Assembly (NCBI GenBank): GCA_012840485.1
Contig: DULG01000053.1
Coordinates: 1-49,827, forward strand
Length of the DNA: 49,827 nt
Origin: Clostridia bacterium
Lineage (GTDB): Bacteria > Bacillota > Thermoanaerobacteria > Thermoanaerobacterales > Thermoanaerobacteraceae
Direction: 5' to 3'
The position numbers and the translations under genes were made by a program. Shown here piece by piece: positions 16,912 to 25,474 of this stretch (the stretch's first letter is position 1; every line of letters starts with the position of its first letter). The notes under the pieces are model-generated. The model ran no database searches. It was not told the origin of the DNA and worked only from the letters and a program-made list of their open reading frames with translations.

Positions 16912-17895
16912 ATGAAAATAGGTATTCCAAAAGCTTTAATGTATTATTTTTATTATCCATTCTGGAAAACTCTTTTCGAAAGCCTTGGTTTTGAAGTGGT
17001 CACCTCTGACGATACTTCAAAAAGTATTTTAGACATAGGGGTAAAAGAAGCAGTTGCGGAAATATGTGTACCTATGAAGGTATATACAGGACATGTTTTA
17101 AATTTGCTGGATAAGAGTGTTGATTACATATATATTCCTAGGTTTGTAAGCTTAAGGAAAGGTATATTTATGTGCCCTAAATTTATGGGGTTGCCTGACA
17201 TGATAAAAGGTCTTTTTGATGGCATTGAGAATAAAATTTTGACTCATAACATAGTGTCAAAAAGTACTGACATATCAGAGTTTCACAATTATACAGTTTT
17301 TATCGATAAATTGGGTGTGAGTAGAAAAGATTTAAAAAATGCTTTAAAGAAAGCCCGAGACAAATGGCTTGAGTTTAGAGCTTTGAATAAGCAAGGATAT
17401 GATATAAATGAGCTTTTGACGAGTGATAAACCAAAAAAATATGATGGCGATATTACAATAGGTCTAATTGGTTATGTATATAATGTTTATGATAGATTTG
17501 TCAATATGGACTTGCTTAATGTTTTTCGCAAGCTCAACATAAAAGTTGTGACTTTTGATATGATGGAAGAAAGGATAATACAACGTCAATTGAAAAAATT
17601 TAAAAAAAATATGTTTTGGGAATTTACTAATATGCTCTTAGGTACAGCTTATGAGTTTATGGAAAGAGATGACATTGATGGTATTATTCATATTACTGCC
17701 TTTGGATGCGGTCCTGATTCAATTCTTGAGCCTTTTTTAACTATAGATTCTGAAAAACACAAAAAACCTTTTATGACTTTAAGAATTGATGAGCAAACTG
17801 GTGAAAGCCACGTAATTACACGAGTTGAGGCATTTACGGACCTCATAAGGATTAAAAAATATAAAGCTGAAAAATCTGTGGAAGGCGTGATTTAA
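16912..17895 (+). CDS. Activase-system protein, COG3580/DUF2229-like (2-hydroxyacyl-CoA dehydratase or double-cubane related)
   Basis: A 327-aa protein of the group annotated as CoA-protein activase or DUF2229 family. Conserved pieces are GIPKALMYYFYYPFW at the N terminus, EICVPMK (C52), FMCPKFMGLPD (C88) and FGCGPDS (C266), plus LRIDEQTGESHVITRVEAF. The three Cys could hold an iron-sulfur cluster. In relatives, this part is fused with the ATPase activator and with the protein encoded next; here they are three cistrons. It should form the cluster-bearing partner of the ATPase encoded at 19000. The enzyme substrate is unknown. Confidence 0.72.
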   Translation: MKIGIPKALMYYFYYPFWKTLFESLGFEVVTSDDTSKSILDIGVKEAVAEICVPMKVYTGHVLNLLDKSVDYIYIPRFVSLRKGIFMCPKFMGLPDMIKGLFDGIENKILTHNIVSKSTDISEFHNYTVFIDKLGVSRKDLKNALKKARDKWLEFRALNKQGYDINELLTSDKPKKYDGDITIGLIGYVYNVYDRFVNMDLLNVFRKLNIKVVTFDMMEERIIQRQLKKFKKNMFWEFTNMLLGTAYEFMERDDIDGIIHITAFGCGPDSILEPFLTIDSEKHKKPFMTLRIDEQTGESHVITRVEAFTDLIRIKKYKAEKSVEGVI

Positions 17896-18993
17896 GTGAA
17901 GATAACATTTCCTTATATGGGTTCTCCTTATATGTATGAAAAATTATTTAGTTTGCTTGGTCACGAAGTTATAACGCCACCGCGGCCATCTCAAAGAACG
18001 ATAAATTACGGTGTAAAATATAGTCCTGAATTTGCTTGTTTTCCTTTAAAGGTTATTTTAGGGACTTATCTTGAGGCTTTAGAATTAGGAGCGGATACTA
18101 TAGTGACTTCTGGTGGGAATGGTCCCTGCAGGGCTGGTTACTATGGAGAGGCTCAGAAAAAAATACTTAAAAATATGGGATATGATGTCGAATTTATAAT
18201 ATTTGATGAGCCGAAAAGAGATTTGAAAACTTTTTTGGAAAATGTAAAAAAGATAAAAGTAAATAATTCATGGCGGCAGGTTATTAAAACTGTAAAAACT
18301 GTATATGACATGGCAAAATCGATGGATAAAGTAGAGAAAATCATAGAGACCAAGAGAGCTTATGAGTGTAATAAGGGAGAGTTTACTAAGGCATGGCATG
18401 AGATTACAGAAGAGTACAGGAAAATAGAATCTTCTGAAGATGTAAAGAGGGTAGAAAAAAAGGCGATCGAGAGGTTAAATAGTATAAAGATTTGTGAAGT
18501 ACCGGAAGAAGAAAAAATAAGGATTGGAATAGTAGGAGAAATATATGTTGTGATGGAGCCTTCAATAAATGGTAATATAGAAGAAGTTTTAAATGCTTAT
18601 GGGGCAGAAGTGGAAAGGTCTCATTACATTTCCGAATGGATTGATTTTAATTTAATACCTTTGCCTTCTTACAAAGAGAAAGAACATCAAATATTGAAAA
18701 AAGGTGAGGAATACATAGAGATAATAATTGGTGGGCATGCAAAACAGTCTGTAGGTGCAATAATTGATTTTATGGAAAGAGGATTTGATGGAGTCATTCA
18801 CTTGAAACCTTTTGGATGTTTACCAGAACTTGTTTCTCAAAGTGTGATAGATAAAATAATGAGAGAATATGACTATCCAATTTTGTCACTTTCTGTAGAT
18901 GAACAAATGGCTATTGCCAATGTATTAACGAGAATAGAAGCTTTTTTAGATGTAATAAAACTAAAAAAACACAGAAAAAGGATAGCGAGGTAG
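17896..18993 (+). CDS. Activase-system protein, COG3581-like paralogue
   Basis: A 365-aa protein whose layout repeats the upstream partner: ITFPYMGSPYMYEKLF at the start, FACFPLK (C48), NGPCRAGYYGE (C78), FGCLPE near the end and LSVDEQMAIANVLTRIEAF. The common ending motif D-E-Q...TRIEAF shows the two genes are related and may form a heterodimer around shared clusters. It starts with GTG directly after the previous stop codon, so translation is coupled. No CoA-binding or dehydratase catalytic residue can be named from the sequence. Confidence 0.7.
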   Translation: MKITFPYMGSPYMYEKLFSLLGHEVITPPRPSQRTINYGVKYSPEFACFPLKVILGTYLEALELGADTIVTSGGNGPCRAGYYGEAQKKILKNMGYDVEFIIFDEPKRDLKTFLENVKKIKVNNSWRQVIKTVKTVYDMAKSMDKVEKIIETKRAYECNKGEFTKAWHEITEEYRKIESSEDVKRVEKKAIERLNSIKICEVPEEEKIRIGIVGEIYVVMEPSINGNIEEVLNAYGAEVERSHYISEWIDFNLIPLPSYKEKEHQILKKGEEYIEIIIGGHAKQSVGAIIDFMERGFDGVIHLKPFGCLPELVSQSVIDKIMREYDYPILSLSVDEQMAIANVLTRIEAFLDVIKLKKHRKRIAR

Positions 18994-18999
18994 ACAAAA

Positions 19000-19962
19000 G
19001 TGGAGAAAATATATATTGGTGTTGATGTAGGGTCAGTAAGTATAAAGGTTGTAGCAATTGATGAAAATAATGAGGTATTATTCAATTCGTACGTAAGAAA
19101 TGTTGGGCAACCAATTGATACTGTAAAAGATGAGCTAGCAAAATTACACAATGAATTGCCCGACAAAGAAATAGGCGGGGTTGGCGTAACTGGGAGTGGT
19201 AGACAACTTCTTGGGTACATCCTTGGTGCAGATGTAATAAAAAATGAGATAACTGCCCATGCTACTGCTACATTACACTTTCATCCAGATGCTAGTACTA
19301 TTTTTGAAATTGGCGGACAGGACTCAAAACTTATTATTATAAATGATGGTACGATAGCTGACTTTGCTATGAATACGGTTTGTGCTGCTGGTACAGGGTC
19401 ATTCCTTGACCATCAAGCACAAAGGCTGGGGATAAAGATTGAGGAATTTGGTGAAATTGCATTGACTGCAAAGCGAGATGTGAGAATTGCAGGTAGATGC
19501 ACAGTCTTTGCAGAATCTGATATGATATCGAAACAGCAATACGGGTTTAGTAAAGCTGAAATATTAAAAGGTCTTTCTAAGGCCTTAGTGAGAAATTATA
19601 TGAACAATCTTGTAAGAGGAAGAAAATTAAAACCGGTTTTTGTATTCCAAGGCGGTGTGGCGGCAAATATTGCGATAAAAAAGGCGTTTGAAGAAGAAGT
19701 AGGACATGAGGTAATTGTGCCAAAGTATTATGACATCATGGGAGCAATAGGAATAGCGATGTTGGCAAAGGATGAAATGAAACGGACAGGCAATTCTACT
19801 AAGTTTAAAGGGTTTGAGGTTTCAGAGGAGAAGTTTGAAACGACGAGCTTTATTTGCAAAGCTTGTCCTAACGAATGTGAAATAATACAAATTAAAGCAA
19901 ACGGCAAAGTAATAGCGATGACAGGAGATAGATGTGGAAGGTATTCAAATTCTGTCATATGA
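19000..19962 (+). CDS. BadF/BcrA-type ATPase activator (HgdC-like) with C-terminal Cys motif
   Basis: A 320-aa ASKHA-fold ATPase. The phosphate-binding loop GVDVGSVSIK, the second phosphate region EIGGQDSK, and VCAAGTGSF, whose Cys in homodimeric activators shares one 4Fe-4S cluster, are all present. GRCTVFAESD carries the second cluster Cys, and FQGGVAAN is the adenosine motif. A C-terminal extension CKACPNEC...GDRCGRY adds four Cys that simple HgdC lacks and that is seen in the large fused forms. It would use ATP to drive an electron to very low potential onto its partner proteins. GTG 19000 is 6 bases after the upstream stop. Confidence 0.88.
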   Translation: MEKIYIGVDVGSVSIKVVAIDENNEVLFNSYVRNVGQPIDTVKDELAKLHNELPDKEIGGVGVTGSGRQLLGYILGADVIKNEITAHATATLHFHPDASTIFEIGGQDSKLIIINDGTIADFAMNTVCAAGTGSFLDHQAQRLGIKIEEFGEIALTAKRDVRIAGRCTVFAESDMISKQQYGFSKAEILKGLSKALVRNYMNNLVRGRKLKPVFVFQGGVAANIAIKKAFEEEVGHEVIVPKYYDIMGAIGIAMLAKDEMKRTGNSTKFKGFEVSEEKFETTSFICKACPNECEIIQIKANGKVIAMTGDRCGRYSNSVI

Positions 19963-19984
19963 AAAGTCCGAGGGGATGTAAGAG

Positions 19985-20382
19985 ATGTCAATTAATTTGG
20001 ATGATAAACAAAAAATTGTTATTATGAATATAGCTAGATAATTTGATATAAAACTTTTGATTTTGTTTGGTTCCCATGCTAAAGGGAATTTTAATAAAGA
20101 TAGCGATATTGATTTGGTTTTTTAAGTTACAAGCTATTACCTTTTGAAAGACAATTACAATTAGTCACAAGATTATCTGCATATTTCAAAAGTGATAGAA
20201 TAGATCTAGTAGATTTATCAAAAGCGCAACCACTTTTATTACATCAAGTTGCTAAATATGGTAAATTGTTGTATGGGACGCAGAAGGATTATGAGGATTA
20301 TGCAGATACTCAGTTTTTGAGAGAACAAAGAAAAGAGTACTTACACAACAAAATTCAAAAAAATTTTCTGGTGAGGGATTAA
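19985..20382 (+). pseudogene. Decayed MNT-type nucleotidyltransferase
   Basis: The N-terminal part reads MSINLDDKQKIVIMNIAR, a TAA at 20039-20041, then LLILFGSHAKGNFNKDSDIDL, which holds the GSxAkG...SDIDL nucleotidyltransferase signature, ending at a TAA (20123-20125). A shift restores LPFERQLQLVTRLSAYF and the rest to KNFLVRD before the stop at 20380. One nonsense codon plus a frameshift abolish function. No HEPN partner follows, unlike at 29376. Confidence 0.85.
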
Positions 20383-20412
20383 AAGGAGATAAACAAATTT
20401 ATAGGCATTTAA

Positions 20413-20444
20413 AAAACAAGGGGCAAGTTTCTCCCCTTGTTTTT
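20413..20444. terminator. Bidirectional terminator between the activase region and the membrane protein
   Basis: AACAAGGGG pairs with CCCCTTGTT, with an A run before and a T run after, so it can stop transcripts from both sides. Confidence 0.85.
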
Positions 20445-20445
20445 A

Positions 20446-20934
20446 TTATTGCTCTTTCGCTTTTTTGAAATAATTTTCAAGCAATGCAATTACTATAATT
20501 CCCAGTATACCTCCTATTAAAGCTGTTATAAGCTGAGGTGTTGTAAAAGCCTGTACAATTTTTAAGGGAACTTTTACATTGAACAGCTGCATTATATATT
20601 TTACTGATAGGGCCAGCCATATAAATTTAACTACAGCACCTACTATCATTCCTATTACTTTGTTTTTTTGCGTTGAAAAAAGTATTACATATAATCCATT
20701 GCCTACCATTATAAAAGGAACCATGAGAGGAAATCCCATTATGCCTACTAAAAATGCAATTACCGGTGTTAAAAGTCCTATTGTCACTCCTGACCACATT
20801 CCAACAGTACCAGCGGCAATTAGAAGCATAGCGTTTACGATGGAACCTGTTATAAGTTGAGGCATTTTTAAAAACTGAAATATTAAAGTAATAGCTAATA
20901 GGATAGCTGTTCTCGTTATAAATTTTGTCTTCAC
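20446..20934 (-). CDS. ECF-transporter S-component-like membrane protein
   Basis: A 162-aa hydrophobic protein with about five membrane segments. The start region TRTAILLAITLIFQF and the stretch ITGSIVNAMLLIAAGTVGMWSG resemble vitamin- or metal-specific S components of energy-coupling-factor transporters. No EcfA or EcfT gene is nearby; in such bacteria these are usually shared and encoded elsewhere. GTG at 20934 is chosen because AAGGAGG lies 6 bases before it; a longer in-frame start at 20964 would pull the ribosome site into the coding region. The ligand is unknown. Confidence 0.65.
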   Translation of the reverse strand: MKTKFITRTAILLAITLIFQFLKMPQLITGSIVNAMLLIAAGTVGMWSGVTIGLLTPVIAFLVGIMGFPLMVPFIMVGNGLYVILFSTQKNKVIGMIVGAVVKFIWLALSVKYIMQLFNVKVPLKIVQAFTTPQLITALIGGILGIIVIALLENYFKKAKEQ

Positions 20935-20968
20935 ACAAATCGCCTCCTTTCCTCTTATTGTCAATTAT

Positions 20969-20997
20969 ATTTTATTACTTTAGCAAAAGAATGTCAA
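20969..20997 (-). promoter_or_regulatory. Promoter of the ECF-S-like gene
   Basis: On the minus strand TTGACA, 17 bases, TAAAAT. It faces away from the fetA promoter about 40 bases to its right. Confidence 0.75.
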
Positions 20998-21033
20998 ATA
21001 AATATCAAAGTTGAAAAGAAATTTTTAGCTTTG

Positions 21034-21062
21034 TTGACTTTTGCATAAAGAAAGGATACAAT
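21034..21062 (+). promoter_or_regulatory. Promoter of the FetAB-type exporter operon
   Basis: TTGACT, 17 bases, TACAAT. Confidence 0.75.
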
Positions 21063-21073
21063 TTAAATATAAA

Positions 21074-21089
21074 TGTAACAGTTGTTACA
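21074..21089. promoter_or_regulatory. Inverted repeat in the exporter leader
   Basis: TGTAAC-AGTT-GTTACA, a perfect 6-4-6 inverted repeat about 12 bases after the -10 and just before the ribosome site. This is a plausible repressor operator; the repressor is unknown. Confidence 0.55.
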
Positions 21090-21104
21090 ATAGAGGTGAT
21101 TTAT

Positions 21105-21830
21105 GTGAATGAAATAGAATTTAAAGAGGTAAGTTACAGTAGTTTTGGAAAAGAGATATTAAAAAACATTTCTGTAAAGTTTGAAGGTGGAGCAATACAT
21201 ACTATTGTTGGCCCTTCTGGAGCTGGAAAATCGACTCTGATTAAACTGATAAACCGATTGATAGATCCAACCCATGGCAGTATTTTAATAGACGACGTGG
21301 ATATTAAAACAATAGATGTGATAGACTTAAGAAGAAGGATTGGAATGGTTTTTCAGCAGCCTCATCTTTTTGAAGGAACAGTTAAAGAGAATATTGAGTA
21401 TGGGCCAATGCTTAAAGGCGAAAAAAATGTAAACGTGGAGTATTATTTGAGCATTGTAGGATTGAATAGTGAGTATGCTACAAGGGATGTGAAAAATTTA
21501 TCAGGAGGGGAACAGCAAAGAGTTTCTATAGCTAGAACTCTTGCAAATAATCCTGAAACTCTTTTACTTGATGAACCCACTTCAGCCCTTGACCCTACTT
21601 CTACAGAAATAGTAGAGAAATTGATATTTAACCTAAAAGAAAAAATGAATTTGACGATTATTTGGATAACTCACAACATGGAACAGGCTAAGCGCATTGG
21701 AGATTACACAGCACTGCTTAACAAAGGGCAATTAATAGAATATGATAAAACTTATGATTTTTTTACAAATCCCCAAAATGAAATTACAAAATTGTTTATA
21801 CAAGGTAAGTTAAAGGAGGAAGTTAAATGA
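21105..21830 (+). CDS. fetA: ABC transporter ATPase, FetA/YbbL type
   Basis: A 241-aa nucleotide-binding subunit: Walker [10 protein letters not shown] (36-44), Q-loop at VFQQPHLF, signature LSGGEQQR, Walker [12 protein letters not shown]. The partner encoded next is a UPF0014 permease, so this is the ATPase of a FetAB/STAR1-STAR2-type exporter. GTG 21105 is the likely start because AGAGGTG precedes it by about 6 bases; an earlier in-frame GTG at 21096 lies inside that site. The end overlaps the permease start (ATGA). Confidence 0.85.
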   Translation: MNEIEFKEVSYSSFGKEILKNISVKFEGGAIHTIVGPSGAGKSTLIKLINRLIDPTHGSILIDDVDIKTIDVIDLRRRIGMVFQQPHLFEGTVKENIEYGPMLKGEKNVNVEYYLSIVGLNSEYATRDVKNLSGGEQQRVSIARTLANNPETLLLDEPTSALDPTSTEIVEKLIFNLKEKMNLTIIWITHNMEQAKRIGDYTALLNKGQLIEYDKTYDFFTNPQNEITKLFIQGKLKEEVK

Positions 21831-22579
21831 GTGTATTGTCTTTGACATTGGCGTCAAGTCTTGTGCTAATATCAATTTTTGTTTCTTATTATCAAAAGCT
21901 GGGGATTGAAAAGGAAATAGTTATAGGTACTATAAGAGCGGTTGTGCAGCTTACAATAGTGGGATACATTTTACACTACATATTTGCTGCAAATAATGTT
22001 TTATTTACCTTGGCAATGGTAACCTTAATGATAGTAGTTGCTGGAAATAATGCTTCAAAGAGAGGGAAGGGAATACCGAATGTTTTTTATTTTATCACTT
22101 TTTCAATTGCCTTAAGTGCCGCAATTACAATTTCTTTGCTCATTTTGTTTGGAAATATACATTTTAGACCTCAGGAAGTTATACCAGTGTCAGGAATGAT
22201 TATAGGAAATTCAATGGTGGCCTCAGGACTTGCTGTTTCAAGGCTAAAAGATGAGATAAAAAATAAGTCAGAGGAAATAGAGGCGTATTTGTCACTTGGT
22301 GCAACTTCAAGGCAAGCAGCTCAAAAAGTGATAAAGACAGCGATAAAGACAGGAATGATTCCTACAGTTGACAGCATGAAAACTCTAGGCATCGTCCAAC
22401 TTCCAGGAATGATGACAGGGCTAATATTGGGTGGAGTAGATCCTATTGATGCAGTTAAGTACCAGATAATGGTTACTTTTATGCTGGCTTCTACAGTAGC
22501 GATTTCATGTTTCACAGTGACTTTTTTGACTTACAGGACATTTTTTACAAAACAACATCAACTAAGGCAGGCTTTTTAG
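21827..22579 (+). CDS. fetB: UPF0014 permease, FetB/YbbM type
   Basis: A 250-aa membrane protein with about seven spans. The family motifs are [22 protein letters not shown]-like [25 protein letters not shown] and [21 protein letters not shown]. FetB with FetA exports iron and limits oxidative stress in enteric bacteria; plant homologues export UDP-glucose or Al-related cargo, so iron export here is inferred from family only. The stop codon lies within the downstream hairpin. Confidence 0.85.
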   Translation: MSVLSLTLASSLVLISIFVSYYQKLGIEKEIVIGTIRAVVQLTIVGYILHYIFAANNVLFTLAMVTLMIVVAGNNASKRGKGIPNVFYFITFSIALSAAITISLLILFGNIHFRPQEVIPVSGMIIGNSMVASGLAVSRLKDEIKNKSEEIEAYLSLGATSRQAAQKVIKTAIKTGMIPTVDSMKTLGIVQLPGMMTGLILGGVDPIDAVKYQIMVTFMLASTVAISCFTVTFLTYRTFFTKQHQLRQAF

Positions 22580-22587
22580 CCTGCCTT
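22564..22587. terminator. Hairpin between convergent genes
   Basis: AAGGCAGGCT pairs with AGCCTGCCTT. It has only a short A/T tail on either side, so it probably ends both transcripts but is not a textbook terminator. Confidence 0.6.
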
Positions 22588-22591
22588 AAAA

Positions 22592-24529
22592 TTATGGTAT
22601 TAAAACCTCATCTTTATAAGGATCATATACGTAGTACAAAACCCCTTCTTTTAGTGAAATTAGGAATATAAGTTTATCTTGCTGCCAGAACTGGGGCGAT
22701 ATTTCCTCTATTTTTGTATCTGCAAATCTTGACCTCAAATCTTCTCTTTTCCCTGTTTTGAGATTGTACACGTAAGCGTTTGATTGTTGTGAGGTATTGG
22801 TGTAAGCGAGTACTGCAAGGTATTTTCCACTGGAATCCACTTTAATATCTGGAATAATTGTATTTTCAAGAGAGTCTATTAGTTTAAATGCTCTTTGGGA
22901 TATATCATAGCTTATTATTTTGCTTTGAGACCTATCATTAGTTTGCATTGTGAAAAATATGGTATTAGTTTTTGGACTATAAATCAAAGTAGTGGAATGA
23001 GTATTGAGATTGTCTGGCAAAATTTCTTTGGGAATTTCTCTTCTGTCAAAAAGCTTTGTTTCAACATTATTTTCTATTTTATAAAAGGTTCCATTTTTTT
23101 CAATAAACTCCACAGTTCCTAAATCTTTTATGCTGTCAATTATATAGCCATTGCTATCAGGAGACAAATAGTACCGTGATTTACTTACAGAGCAATACCC
23201 GTTCATAATATATCCATAGGTTAACGACGCATCTACATAAGGTTTGCCCTCTTCTGTACCTGAACCTAAAATTTCATAGGCTACAGGATGAGGACTTGAT
23301 ACAGTCATTATTGTAGGAGGATTTTTCATCAGTACCCTTGCAAAATCTTCATCTCTTATTATTATCGCTTGCAAGAATTTCTTTACTACTTCTGTGGGTG
23401 TCAATTCTTCTCTACTTAATTCTATTTTCATAAGTTGCATTGTATTTCCTCTTATATCCTCGTTTAGATTTTTCAGGACAAAAATGCTTTTTGAATCACT
23501 ATTCCATACAGGCCAAAAGTAAGTGTATAGACCGCTTGTTACGTAGTTTTGTATCTTTTCTTTAAGTACTTCTAGGGGTATGTCCTTTGGCACATTTAGC
23601 GTCACTTGTTTTTTGGTTGTGAAAGATGCGGCGTCTGCTATCCAAATATTGTTCATATTTACCGTTACGTTTATATCCTCTACTTTTTCTTTTTGAGGTT
23701 CATTTTTTTCATATGCTATATAGTAACCATTTGGAGATACAGAAGGATTTTTGCCTTCATCAATTATTTTTTCGCTGCCCTCTTTTAGGTTTCTATAAAT
23801 TATTTTATTATCCCTTTCAAAGACTATAGCATCTTTAGTTTTTACAAAAGATCCACAGCTTCCATCTGCTAATTTAGTGACTTTTAAGCTTTTTAAATCT
23901 ATTGCATTAATATTACTTTCTTTTACCTCAAAACCATGGGTTTCTCTTGGAACAATTATTTGTTCAGTGTAAATTACTTTATTCCCATCTGGTGAAAAAC
24001 CTGGGTTGCTGTAGTAAGTATCTCTATTTTTGCTTTCGATTATTTTAGTTTCTTTTTGAGTCTTTAAATCTTTAATGTAAATTGCGTTTTTACCATCAGA
24101 TGTACTTGTTATAAATACTAATTTTTTTCCATCTGGTGAGACAGCAACTTCGCCGGCAGGCTTATCAATTATTTTTTCAAAGCCTTTATTGTCGTATTTG
24201 TAAATACCCTTTTCATATAAAGGCACATATAAAGTTTCGTTATATTCTGCAATTTTGCCAGCATTTATTTTTCCTAAACTTATGAAAGAAATTTGATTTA
24301 TGATCTTTAATTCTTCTGCATTTACTTTTGTTATAAGATTGTCTTGCAAGTTTTTGATACTGAAAGAAAACACCATTAAAAGTACTGCTGCAGCTACAGT
24401 GATTGCTATTCCTATTTTTGTCCATCTATTTCTTTTAAATCTTTTTTTGAGAGATTCCTTAAGCTGATAATTTACAGGAATTAGGTCTTTTAGTTTATTG
24501 AGGTTTTCTTCTATTCTCTTTTCGTCCAT
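22592..24529 (-). CDS. Membrane anti-sigma-factor-like protein with extracellular TolB-type propeller
   Basis: A 645-aa protein. A charged cytoplasmic N terminus of about 40 residues comes first, then one membrane span (about 38-60), then a long extracellular part with TolB/PD40 repeats of the type FSPDGNKVIY and VSPDGKKLVF, and a less repetitive middle. It is cotranscribed with an ECF sigma gene whose stop overlaps its translation start region, the usual place for an anti-sigma factor; no zinc-binding anti-sigma motif is visible. The ATG at 24529 follows GGAGGG. The propeller probably senses an envelope signal and the N terminus holds the sigma factor. Confidence 0.7.
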   Translation of the reverse strand: MDEKRIEENLNKLKDLIPVNYQLKESLKKRFKRNRWTKIGIAITVAAAVLLMVFSFSIKNLQDNLITKVNAEELKIINQISFISLGKINAGKIAEYNETLYVPLYEKGIYKYDNKGFEKIIDKPAGEVAVSPDGKKLVFITSTSDGKNAIYIKDLKTQKETKIIESKNRDTYYSNPGFSPDGNKVIYTEQIIVPRETHGFEVKESNINAIDLKSLKVTKLADGSCGSFVKTKDAIVFERDNKIIYRNLKEGSEKIIDEGKNPSVSPNGYYIAYEKNEPQKEKVEDINVTVNMNNIWIADAASFTTKKQVTLNVPKDIPLEVLKEKIQNYVTSGLYTYFWPVWNSDSKSIFVLKNLNEDIRGNTMQLMKIELSREELTPTEVVKKFLQAIIIRDEDFARVLMKNPPTIMTVSSPHPVAYEILGSGTEEGKPYVDASLTYGYIMNGYCSVSKSRYYLSPDSNGYIIDSIKDLGTVEFIEKNGTFYKIENNVETKLFDRREIPKEILPDNLNTHSTTLIYSPKTNTIFFTMQTNDRSQSKIISYDISQRAFKLIDSLENTIIPDIKVDSSGKYLAVLAYTNTSQQSNAYVYNLKTGKREDLRSRFADTKIEEISPQFWQQDKLIFLISLKEGVLYYVYDPYKDEVLIP

Positions 24530-24531
24530 TT

Positions 24532-25020
24532 TCATCCCTCCAAACATTTGATTACAAGATTTTTTAATTTTTGAATTATTCTAAAGGCCTTCATTTTTAC
24601 TGCATCTTCAGTTTTTTCTACTATTTGTGATATTTCTCTATGAGTCATTCCGGCAAAGTATTTTAAATTTATAATTTCAATTTCTTCTTTAGGTAGAGAA
24701 TAAATTGATTTTTTAAGACAATCAATTTCAGCTTCTTTTTCGAATTTATTTTCAAATATGTCAGGATAGGAAAAAGAAGAAAGATCATCCTCTAAAGTAA
24801 CATTTTTATTTTTCCTATAATGATCTGTTATTGTATTTTTTGCTATGGAAAAAAGCCAAGATCTTGGGTTTGATTTTATAGTTTTATATTTTTCATAGGC
24901 TTTTTTAAAAATTTCACTTACTACGTCGTCTGTATCCCATTTATTTCCTATTTTAAAATATACATATCTGTAAACATCATCAAAATTTTTTTCATAAAAT
25001 TCTAAAAAAGATTCTGCCAC
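24532..25020 (-). CDS. ECF-type RNA polymerase sigma factor
   Basis: A 162-aa sigma factor with region 2 (YRYVYFKIGNKWDTDDVVSEIF, RSWLFSIAKN) and region 4 (LPKEEIEIINLKYFAGMTHREI). Regions 1 and 3 are missing, as in all ECF factors. GTG 25020 is the likely start: GGGAGG lies 7 bases before it. The gene precedes and is coupled to the anti-sigma-like gene. A candidate self-recognised promoter lies directly upstream. Confidence 0.92.
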   Translation of the reverse strand: MAESFLEFYEKNFDDVYRYVYFKIGNKWDTDDVVSEIFKKAYEKYKTIKSNPRSWLFSIAKNTITDHYRKNKNVTLEDDLSSFSYPDIFENKFEKEAEIDCLKKSIYSLPKEEIEIINLKYFAGMTHREISQIVEKTEDAVKMKAFRIIQKLKNLVIKCLEG

Positions 25021-25043
25021 TTTACGACCTCCCTTCATATTGA

Positions 25044-25071
25044 AAGACGTATTTATTTGTAAAATGTAACA
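25044..25071 (-). promoter_or_regulatory. Candidate autoregulated ECF promoter
   Basis: On the minus strand TGTTAC, 16 bases, CGTCTT, close to the TGAAAC-N16-CGTATA layout of ECF sigma promoters. A second GTTAC follows a 9-base repeat spacing further upstream. The predicted RNA start lies just before the ribosome site. Confidence 0.45.
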
Positions 25072-25175
25072 TATGTAACTTTATTTTTTGCATCTGTTTA
25101 GTAACTATCTTCACAATTTATAGACGTTTAAAAAATAGATAGTAACACAATTATTATAAAGTTTTTTACTAACTA

Positions 25176-25204
25176 TTGCATTTATTTTGCATTTGTAATA
25201 AAAT
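25176..25204 (+). promoter_or_regulatory. Promoter of leuS
   Basis: TTGCAT, 17 bases, TAAAAT; the RNA would begin about 20 bases before the T-box leader. Confidence 0.7.
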
Positions 25205-25227
25205 AATGTACAAATGAATTTGAAAAT

Positions 25228-25452
25228 GCGATGAAATGGGGTAGTAAGCATTTTAAGCTTTTAGAGAGCCGTTGGGTGGTGCAAAACGGTAGCTTACATG
25301 CTGAAACTCACCATGGAGCAGGTATGCTGAAGATAAGTAGGCATGCACGGTTTCCGCCGTTACAGGTTTGAGTGGGCATTATGCCAAAAAGAGTGGTACC
25401 ACGGAAGTGTAAGTCTTTCGTCTCTTATGAGATGAAGGGCTTTTTTTAATAA
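25228..25452 (+). ncRNA. T-box riboswitch, leucine type
   Basis: The leader carries the T-box sequence (AGAGTGGTACCACGG, around 25390-25405) that pairs with the uncharged tRNA acceptor end, a terminator stem ending in a T run at 25441-25447, and a CTC (Leu) triplet in the segment CTGAAACTCACC as the likely specifier. Uncharged tRNA-Leu should favour the antiterminator and raise leuS expression. The extent is approximate. Confidence 0.88.
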
Positions 25453-25474
25453 AATTAAGTTAGAGGTGAAATAT

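Noticed and set aside
21026-21047. GCTTTGTTGACTTTTGCATAA resembles the repeat boundary and arm
   Set aside because: There is no matching second arm and the bases are explained by the fetA promoter -35; at most an old fragment.
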